DNA of 64,000 bases from Isoetes taiwanensis (taxonomy: Eukaryota; Streptophyta; Lycopodiopsida; Isoetales; Isoetaceae): NCBI GenBank assembly GCA_021234155.1, contig JAJEKV010000521.1, positions 1 through 64,000 on the forward strand, in the 5' to 3' direction. Shown here in pieces: positions 56,080 through 64,000 of the stretch (position 1 is the first letter of the stretch; each line of letters starts with the position of its first letter). Made by a program: the position numbers and the translations under genes. Below the pieces are notes generated by a model, which worked only from the letters and a program-made list of their open reading frames with translations, was not told the origin of the DNA and ran no database searches.

Positions 56080-56111
56080 GGCCCTTATTTGACCTCAAAA
56101 AAACTCTAATG
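56080..56111 (-). repeat. Terminal inverted repeat, right
   Basis: 32 bp, perfect reverse complement of 43795-43826. Confidence 0.95.
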
Positions 56112-56491
56112 CATACTTTTGATCTAAAGATAAAAATAGATTACTAAAATCAATAAAGTTAAAAATACATATAATCTTATCATGCCACCCTTGAAACATA
56201 TCTATTAGATTTGAATAAGTTTAAATTTTATTAAATATGTCATAGGTTCGTATTTCTGGTATTTGCAGCTTAAATATATGGGCCATAGACAATAGTATTT
56301 AACAAAAAGGATTGAACATAAGAATGGAAGAGAAAGGAACATCTGGAACTTTCAGATAGTAATCTACCGATGATAAGAAAAAAGAAGGAAAATATAATAA
56401 GCAGAAGGGAAGCTTGGACCTTGCTCTAGGTTTAAATGATTTTCTAATAATATTCATCTCTTGGCTAAGCTTTTTTGACTGACTAATGCAG

Positions 56492-56833
56492 TTCCTTATT
56501 TATAAACATATCAAGCAGAGGTTCTCAGGGTGGCCTCAGTTGGATGCAGTATTTAAGGTAGACCTACTTCTAGAATGCACGATGCATTCCAGAGAGCTAA
56601 TGGATGAAAGAGAGTACTATCAATTGTTTGGACCTTATGGGGCATTGCATTAAAATATCGCAGAGGTAGCTTTTTTCTTTCCTTTCAAAGTTAGAAAGTT
56701 ATTTTGAATGTCATAAAATAAAACAGTAGCGCCAACATGTGATGTGTTGACTTGCAGCTATCTGCCAAAGTTCATTCTCTGCTAGAGGACCTTGCAACAG
56801 AATTTGAAGAATCAACAAAAGAAAGTGATTTGA
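56492..56833 (+). pseudogene. NOG1/OBG-like P-loop GTPase, later exons
   Basis: Exon 56492-56665 (after AATGCAG, before GTAGCT) reads FLIYKHIKQRFSGWPQLDAV then FKVDLLLE, where the family has the S/T-K-x-D G4 motif, then YYQLFGPYGALH and a TAA. Exon 56758-56833 (after TTGCAG, before GTATGT) reads LSAKVHSLLEDLATEFEEST. The first joins in phase with ...CGVSVNDQ at 41662. So these are the missing downstream exons of 40263-41662, now 14.8 kb away. The G4 Ser/Thr is Phe and there is one in-frame stop. No further exon is seen before the LINE at 56914. Confidence 0.8.
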
Positions 56834-56900
56834 GTATGTTTTCTGGCTTGGGTTAAATTTGTTGATGCATTGTTGTTTCAGCCAGCATATTAATCATCAC

Positions 56901-56913
56901 ATATATTACTTGG
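56901..56913 (+). repeat. Target site duplication, left copy
   Basis: ATATATTACTTGG; the partner ATACATTACTTGG at 58880-58892 differs at one base. Confidence 0.75.
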
Positions 56914-58879
56914 ATTTTTTTTTTGAGGGATGACAATCTATTATCAAGGATTATCAAAATACATACAAGGGATCTGTGACATGGGACTCAGAACCTAGTG
57001 GACAAAATAGTTCACTAATCAAAACCACCCATACACAGAATATAATCATACTCTTTTTACCACCTTGAGGCATCTAATAGCCTCATCACAATCATCATGT
57101 TCTGAATCATCGAGATGATCATCAACAGACATCAAATTATCATGCCACTGAATAGTACGAGGCAGGATAGCCTCGTGAGATGACATAACAGATTTCTTCC
57201 TCACTGCCTTCTTCCAATCGACATGTTGCCATGACTCTTTAGCGCACTAAAGATTAGCTATAACAACCTCAGAAGCATGAGAGGCAGAAGCAACATCGTG
57301 GAGAGTAATAGAAACTATAGCTGCAGCTGATGGTGCTAAGGGTGACACCACCGGAACTGTATGTAGAGCATCTTCCATAGCCGAGGAATGCAAAGCAAAT
57401 GGAAAAGGTTGATCATGAATAGATGAAGAAGCAACAATGGGAGCTTGAACCTGGGAAGAATGTTGAACAGATGCCTGAGACGCACGAGTATCTCGATGAA
57501 AACTAACAAAAGCCTCCTTATAAGGAAATAGATGGGCTAATTCTGGACCATTCAGAAGCTTAAGATCCAGCTTTTTATACCAAGGCCCACTCTTCACAAC
57601 TATACAATCTGGTAAAGGCGAGTCCACTGGCATAGAAACACAAATTCTTGGACTATTCATGATGGAATGTGAGATATGAACCCCAAGCCCTATTGCAATT
57701 GCAACTAAAAATTGATGAGCCATTAGATTAGGAGGAAGATTAGGTAACGAGAACCAGCAAGGCATCTTTAATGCACGAACCATATCTGGTGTAAAGCCAA
57801 GAGAATAATACTAGTACATTATATATTCCCCACCAAGTGGATCAATCCCTCTTGATACCAAAGAGTCCACTACATCACTACTTTCAAACATAATAAGAAT
57901 AAAGTTTTTTGTCAGCAACTTGATGGACTGAAAAGGAGAAAAGTGAAGGTGTCTCAAAAACCGAGATAACCAAACACGGAACCAAGAAAAATCTAAATAA
58001 CCACCAGTAAAGTACCCAAGAATTGCACAGGAAGATAAGTTCTCAGCACACTTAATATGATCTTGATGGTCCACCTCAACCACAGGAATACCAGATGCTT
58101 GAACCACACTTTGACGGTTAGACTGGTAAAATATGTCATCTGGAGGCAATTGTTGTTGAAGTTGAATCTATCGGGCTTTCAATGTGTCCAAGATTGTCGA
58201 CAACTCCTCCTTACTCCCTTCAGACAATACCTGTAAAGCAGCTGCTACCCTTGCCTTTCTACATGCATTAGATATATCCTTACAAAGTCAATCACCAAAT
58301 CCTTGATTTGAAACTTTTGTAACTGAATCAGATGACTTCCAAGCACTATCATTTGCCCGAGGCTGAGGAACTACATTAGGATTGGAATCTGTACCTGTTT
58401 GATGCAAATTTCCCCTAACTTTTGCTCCCTTATTCGCAATGCCTTGCAAGGGAGGAAAATCCCTTTCTTCAAGAACCACTGGAGTAGCCACCACCGAAAG
58501 CAAAGAGCTTCCAGTTGAATTATTTACCTCTTTTTGCGCAGCAACTGGAGGATCACATATCACCAAACTAGTGGTAGACTCACACTGTTTTGCCGCCGCC
58601 TTGGCTGCTGGAGCAATATCTGCCTTTCCCATCCCTACTATAACTGGCCGAAATCAAACAGACCCAAATCCGGCCCCTAACCTGATAGCAAACCTTAACA
58701 AAATTGATGTTATGGAGAGCTCTCGGGACAAGCTTTCCAAAGAACTAAAGATTATCAAAAACGGAGTCCAGATGCTCAAGCTACACGGAAAACCACCGGC
58801 AGCCCTAATCGCCATCATCACGAGCGATCATCCTCACCTCCCGCATTTTGTTTGTCTTGGAAGGGTTCTCTAAGCTTCA
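56914..58879 (-). mobile_element. Short L1-type LINE with only ORF1
   Basis: A minus-strand A-tract (plus-strand T-run at 56915-56924) and a 13 bp near-perfect target duplication define a 1.97 kb insertion. The only coding-like content is ORF1 (57247-58632). ORF2 is absent: the 3' UTR follows ORF1 within 330 bp. An internal deletion derivative mobilised in trans is the likely origin. Confidence 0.75.
57247..58632 (-). pseudogene. LINE ORF1 (DUF4283-like), three in-frame stops
   Basis: One minus-strand frame covers 58632 to 57247, starting MGKADIAPAAKAAAKQCEST and interrupted by stops at 58288, about 58168 and 57811. The C-terminal half has the DUF4283-type blocks SPFQSIKLLTKNFILIMFES, SRGIDPLGGEYIMY and PCWFSLPNLPPNLMAHQFLV, matching the ORF1 at 8852-9387 (SPFQSLKFLENNFFLLMF). 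No zinc knuckle is seen. The low number of lesions suggests a more recent insertion than the other LINEs. Confidence 0.8.
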
Positions 58880-58892
58880 ATACATTACTTGG

Positions 58893-59850
58893 GTTTGCTG
58901 CATCTTAAGTGCCTTCTGAGCTATAGAGTTTTGATTTCATTCAGAAGGAAAAAAGATCTATCCACCTTTGAACATCGGTTGAGGCATAGAAAGGCAAATG
59001 GCCTGCCCTGTGCCTTCAATGACCCAAGGTAATGCTTTTCTACATGCAATACAAGTAATGACATTTATAGAAGTGCGTGGTTAGAACAGGTTGCAACCAA
59101 AGCAACATATTTTGATAGCAAAAAGTAGCACTTTTCTTTTGTTGTCTTTTTAATTTCATAATTCCAGAGACTAAATGCCAAGAAAGGAGAATGGCCTCTT
59201 TAACCAACCTTTGTGAAGTTTCGATATTACTAGTGGAAAGCTTTTATAATATGATTGTCTACGTAGGGAAAAAATATTCGAGCATGCAATTCTAAAAAGT
59301 TAATCGAGCATGCAATGAACACTGCCTTAACACAAAGAAACTATCAAACGAGGATATGAACTTAGAAATTCCACATATAAAAGAAGAGCTCAAACAAAAC
59401 CAAAGCTCACACTTGTATAAACCAACAAAAAACCTACAAAAAGCCTAATATGCATGAGCACACCTTAGTAATTCGACACTTCTAACAATTAATGATACAC
59501 ATTATACTATAAGCACTTCTATCATTTCTCTATAGTCATGCTTCAACATCCATCTGCGTGTCTAAACTATCCTCCCGACAATTCTTCGTGTCTAAACTAT
59601 CTTCCTGACAATGCGTCACCAGGTTTTCCTCTTCCACATTGCGATAATGTCGAGCAACCCACATTGCGATAGTGTGAGAGTTGAGTTCATATTATAATAA
59701 GGGTTGCATAATTTATAGTGGAGAATTAAGGATAACTATCAAGAGTGCAGGTCAGAGACTTACCACAGATGTTTATCTAGACAGCTAAAGTTCAAGGTGA
59801 ACTTACAGGTTGTTAAAAGTCTATATGGTAGTGCCTATACAGTTGTGAAG
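58893..59850. other. No gene seen
   Basis: AT-rich, no recognised exon. A small duplication (CGTGTCTAAACTATC twice at 59560-59605, CACATTGCGATA twice at 59636-59670) is the only structure noted. It would be downstream intron or flank of the GTPase pseudogene. Confidence 0.55.
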
Positions 59851-60075
59851 ATCTCATCGATCCGAGCCATCGGATCGCCATTCTGGGAAAGGACGAGCGC
59901 CTATATTAGGCCATTGTCATTTTTCGCTTGGTTATCGGCGTCTTCTCACAGCAGCATTCTTCGTTCTCGTAGCTTCCTCACAGCAGCTCCTTCTTCTATT
60001 TCCGGTGCTTCCTTTCCTCATCATCTTGCCCCTTTTCTGGCATCTTCTTCATCTTTACCACCATCTTTTCCAGGT
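59851..60075 (+). promoter_or_regulatory. Possible promoter and leader exon with splice donor
   Basis: A TATA-like CCTATATTA (about 59908) is followed by a C/T-rich leader (CTTCTTCTATTTCCGGTGCT and similar) and a donor-like CCAG|GTAAGC at about 60072. This is the layout of a plant gene with a 5' UTR intron. No coding exon has been found downstream in the window. Confidence 0.35.
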
Positions 60076-63000
60076 AAGCTTCTCCTCCTATCTCAGGCAC
60101 GATGATTCCTTAATAGGGGTGGTGCCGGCTTTTCATGCTTGATTCCACTATCAATGGGGTTATGGCTGTTCTTATTTGTTGATTTAGCGAGACTTGTTTT
60201 TGGTTGATGAGCCTTTGATTATGGACTTGGGTTGTGTGTCAATTAGGCTTTGTAATCTTGTGCATGCCAATGTTTGGATTATGAGCATTGGGACTTCTCC
60301 AGGTACTCTTCGATTAAATCAAGTTGTTGTTCATGCATGCTAGATTTCATAGTTACATTTGTTCCGCGGCTCCAACCGTTTTTTGTCATCTTACGCAAAG
60401 GGTTTCACATCGACACGGTTGCTTTGTTGCGGTTGGTTTTTTATTATTGTCTTTCTTTGTTTGGTTCCGGCCGGATTGCTCTCGCCAATTTCTATCACAT
60501 CACTATGTGTCTCTCTTGTCCTTTTAATGTTTTCTTTTTGTTCTTTAGAACTTCTCCGCAATTGGCATTCGAATTCTTGCTCATCTCGGTACCTCTTGTC
60601 GCGATTCGAGCTTAGTTTGCGGTGGTCGGAGCTGCATTTTCTTTGGCCCGGATTCAGCGTTTTGGTGGGCGTATTCCATCGTCTCGGACCATGTTCATGC
60701 AGATCTTGCATCTTCAATCTTTTTATATTCGACCGGCTCTTTCGACCCTTTTTTCCACGAATTCGTGTCTCCTTGGTCCTTGGAATTTTCCCATGACCTA
60801 TCGATTGCCGGCTGAGCCATCGATTTTTCACCGAGCATCAGATCTGCACTTCTTTTTTCCATTCCGATCTGGTAGGTTGGATTTCGGCCAGGCTAGCTGG
60901 GCGTGCGCAGGAACGGAGGAGAGTTGGAGCTGCATGCACCATATGCTTCATCGATTTTTCGGTGATGCGGCTTTGCCGTCCGGCATTTCATGTGCCGGTT
61001 TCTTCACTTGTCGAGGGCTCCTGCGGGCTCCACCGCAACCCGGTCTCGGCCAGCTCTTCACTTTTCCATCCCGGTCCTAGCCATCGAATTGGAGCTCTGT
61101 TGGATCACACATCTCTGCTATTTTGGACATCACAACAGCAAACTACCCTGGCCCTATATTTTCATTGCAGGGATTCACTCTGCTGTCGATTTTTTATCAT
61201 GCTCTCGGGTTTGACATTCTTCTGCAATTGCAAATTCTTGTTATCACGGGCAGGCAAGGATGGCTAATTAGATGTTACAAATTCTTGTTATCTGTTATTG
61301 GGAATGCAATGATGTCTAATTGCTATGTTTTTTGCTCTTTTTTCTTCGGATTTTTTTCCTTGCATGCATGGTTCTTGAAGGTGTTGCGTGGAATTTTCCC
61401 ATGATGGAGTTGCCTCCGTCTTCTGTGGTTCATTTTTCAGCTATTTTCAGTTACCTTCTCGATGTATTCCTTACGTTTCATTTCTGGAGTTCGACATCTA
61501 AGTCACTCACTACCTTCTCCCATAGACTATATGTTCTTCTTTTATATGTATTGTCTTGATTATCCCAATGGTGCTGCATTTGAAGTGGCGATTGGGTGTT
61601 GGCCTCCATTTTTTATCTCACTCAATTCTCCTCCTCTTTAGATGCTTGCTATAAAGGGAACGGCTGGATGTGTAGTTTTAGTTTAGATCATGTATAGAAT
61701 TTGCTTTTCTTCTTTCCACCATCAGGTTTGCAATTCCAAGTCCATTATTAGCTCTGCCTTTTTTCACACAGTTGCCATGTGGTTCTTCTACTCCATGCAG
61801 CTATCTAGCCTCTTTGCATTTGCAGGTCATGGAGTCCAATTGACGCTCTCATGTGCCCACAGTTTGTCTACTATCTATATATCGTAAACTAGCCGAGACC
61901 ATAGCCAATTTGGTTCTCTGCACTTTTTGTGAACATCGAACCATTACGGGGCACCCAACTTACTTTCGGCCAGGCTTTTTTGATGCACAGGGTTTGTTGT
62001 CTAGACGTCCTTACTTCTTCTTCTTGTTCTTGCTAGTTATCGATTTGACAGAATCTGGCTGCATTGTTCCTTCACTAGTTTCAGGTTTGCATTGCGTGGT
62101 CGGGTTGCCTCTTCACCGGCATTGGGGGTTGCCGGCGGAGGATCTTTTGCCATGCACAGCGGTTTTCCACACACCCATAGCATTGCGGGTTTCAGCCTTT
62201 CTTTGCATGTATGCCATTTGTGTGCTCTCACGGGCTAGAGGATACATCGTCTTTTCATTGGCCTTGGGCATGTGAGTCGATCGCATTACCTCTTATGTTA
62301 GAGGCCGGTTGCCTTTGGCCTTTGGTTCCTCCCAATTCTTAACTTCGAGTTTGTTTTGCAATATGTTACTATTTTCCTATTTGTTTATTAGGCGGGGTCC
62401 TTGGCTTTTTTCGGTCTGCCCATGTGTATTTAGTGATAGTTTTGCCCTCATAAAATTCTATGTTCGTACTCATGGACTTTTTCTTTGTCATCACACATGC
62501 ACTTAGGTAATCGTTTTTCCTTTATACCATAGTGCATCTTCTCATACCGACATTCCTCCTTGCCCTTGGTTCTTTTTCACTTTCGTCCTCATGGTCCTTT
62601 TCCTCATCCATCCTTTCCATAGGCCCAGAAATTTGTTTTAGTTTTTGGTGTATTTCTTAGCTCATCCATTTTTCTTTGTAGTGGGCTTATTCCTTCCGCT
62701 TGTTATATGGTCTATAAGCATGCCTTTAGCCCTCGATTTGTAGCCATGTGCTATATTCTTCTTCTTGTATTGATAATTTTAGATGCGTTGCCCGTTATGT
62801 CATGTTGAATATTTTCTAGCCCCCTCAATTCACTTGTGGCCTTATATCCTTGTATTTTTATCTTGAGATTGCCTTATATTGGCATTCGTGGTGTTAATGC
62901 ATTTCGTGATTTTGTTTTTCCATTCTTGCCCTTTGGGTTTTGTATTGACCTTTGGATTTTTGTGAATGTTGTTGAATTAATCTCTTTTTATCATCTATCT

Positions 63001-64000
63001 TTGGACCAGAAGAATTCATATTTTCTTTATCATTGGAGCTCTTTGACTATGGCATTGTACATGATGTTATTGCATCTCGTTAATTGTAGGACATTGGCTT
63101 GTTTTTATGCTTTATGGATCTAGAATCCATTATTTAGTTTTTAAATTGGTTATTCACTCTCTCTCATTAAGGTATAGTATTATATTATATTACATTTGTT
63201 TATGCTTCGATTTGCGGTCCATTGGCCTTGATGGCACGAGATCTCTCGCTCTCTCTCTCAATACATAAAAGTTTGATGTAACCTTGCTTGTCACATTTGC
63301 CTATCGCATTTTATTTTTCCATTCTATATCTTCATATTGTCTACATATGCACCTGCATCCTACATTTACAGTGGGTTTTCTTGGATATTGCATCATGTTG
63401 TTGTGACTTGTTATTGTTAATTGTATAAAGGACGTTTACTTATTTTTTGCATTTTCTTTGGCATAAGGTCGATTGAGAACTGTATTTACTTCTCTAGGTG
63501 TTATATGGATGAGTTTTTATTTCTGAAGTTTTCAATAAGATGGTACATTTGCCCACTTCCTATTGCCATTCATATCGATGGATTTGGGGTTGGATTTTGG
63601 ACAGGGCTCATCGGCTTGAATCGTGATCATGTATGCATTTGGCATTTTCGTCTTTTCTCATCGCACATGTTCTTAGCTTTGCTCAATCGCCCATTTTTCT
63701 TTAGACCAAATTTCTTATATGCATGTCATCGATATCAATTTTTGCATCTGGACTTATGCTTGGGTTTTACATTCGGTAGGCATTTAATTGCAGTTTATCT
63801 TATCATCATTTGGGTTTGCTCCTTGGCTTTGGATATAAGGTATATTTGCTAATTATAAATTGGTTAGAAGGTTGGTGGACTTCGGGGTTAGGCGTTCTTG
63901 TTTCAATTCTTGGATCCTCAATGTAGACAATTATTTTGTGAGCCATTTTCTAGCGGAAGTTCCTTTGTGGCCTTTTCAAGTCTCCTTTTATTCGGTCCAT
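60076..64000 (+). other. T-rich, intron-like region without recognised genes
   Basis: The plus strand is strongly T-rich for almost 4 kb, and frames (e.g. 60359-60796, 61853-62275, 63421-63852) are rich in Phe, Leu, Ser and Cys as expected from T-rich DNA. None shows a domain. GGAATTTTCCCATGA occurs twice (60780 and 61391). A long leader intron or the body of an unrecognised non-coding element would both fit. Confidence 0.5.

Larger units (their letters stand above)
43795..56111. mobile_element. 12.3 kb element with 32 bp perfect terminal inverted repeats, family unknown
   Basis: Bases 43795-43826 (CATTAGAGTTTTTTTGAGG followed by TCAAATAAGGGCC) are the exact reverse complement of 56080-56111. 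The match stops right after the GGGCC. The flanks show a possible TA duplication (CATTA|GAG and CTC|TAATG) but no longer target duplication. Inside are several unrecognised ORFs on the plus strand, a minus-strand gene series at the right end, introns of 57-66 bp, and clusters of a 26 bp palindrome between the ORFs. It lies within an intron of the GTPase pseudogene. A large cut-and-paste DNA transposon is the best reading; the superfamily is not assigned. Confidence 0.8.

Noticed and set aside
43787-56119. An 8 bp target duplication around the TIR element
   Set aside because: GCAACTGT on the left and CATACTTT on the right do not match; only a possible TA is compatible.
59797-63852. Long plus-strand frames rich in Phe, Ser, Leu and Cys
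   Set aside because: Composition follows the T-rich DNA, frames overlap each other, and no motif or consistent start is seen.

Overview
This is nuclear DNA of a land plant with a TE-rich genome. Evidence: one clearly intact, spliced BES1/BZR1-type brassinosteroid transcription factor gene (35516-36749, +), a Ty3/gypsy chromovirus primed by initiator-Met tRNA, several L1-type LINEs whose ORF1 resembles DUF4283, an NB-ARC (NLR) fragment, and short introns with plant-like splice sites. Species cannot be read from the window; a seedless vascular plant or gymnosperm is only a guess.

Layout. 1-14845 is a minus-strand chromovirus pair joined head-to-tail through one shared LTR (6507-14099). A 6.3 kb plus-strand LINE with a 17 bp target duplication sits inside that LTR, and the downstream element carries an internal tandem duplication of RT-protease-gag. 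14846-16596 has little recognisable. 16597-20230 is a decayed minus-strand L1 LINE. 20240-23988 is a pair of ~1.25 kb direct repeats around a mostly non-coding centre, probably a non-autonomous LTR element. 23989-25364 holds a Myb/SANT-like fragment and microsatellites. 25365 to about 30060 is a second, different kind of minus-strand LINE with a tetranucleotide tail. 30060-34700 is repeat-rich, non-coding DNA. 34700-36750 is the BES1/BZR1 gene with a G-box-bearing upstream region.

40263-56833 is the most interesting part. A P-loop GTPase gene (NOG1/OBG-like) can be followed exon by exon from 40263 to 41662 and again from 56492 to 56833. The intron between those blocks holds a tandemly repeated NLR fragment (41676-43500) and a 12.3 kb element bounded by perfect 32 bp terminal inverted repeats (43795-43826 and 56080-56111). 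The GTPase copy has in-frame stops and altered G motifs, so it is probably a pseudogene.

The 12.3 kb element carries several unrecognised ORFs (including two related ones at 50379-50940 and 51871-52413) and a minus-strand gene series resembling the large uncharacterised proteins of eukaryotic DNA transposons. Its ORF units are separated by five clusters of about 23 copies of a 26 bp palindrome (arms TTTCGCACCGT / ACGGTGCGAAA). This cassette-like layout is the best candidate here for an undescribed system.

56914-58879 is a short LINE with only an ORF1-like region, a poly(A) tail and a 13 bp target duplication. 58893-64000 has no recognised protein; a promoter/leader-like segment near 59900-60075 is followed by almost 4 kb of T-rich, intron-like DNA.
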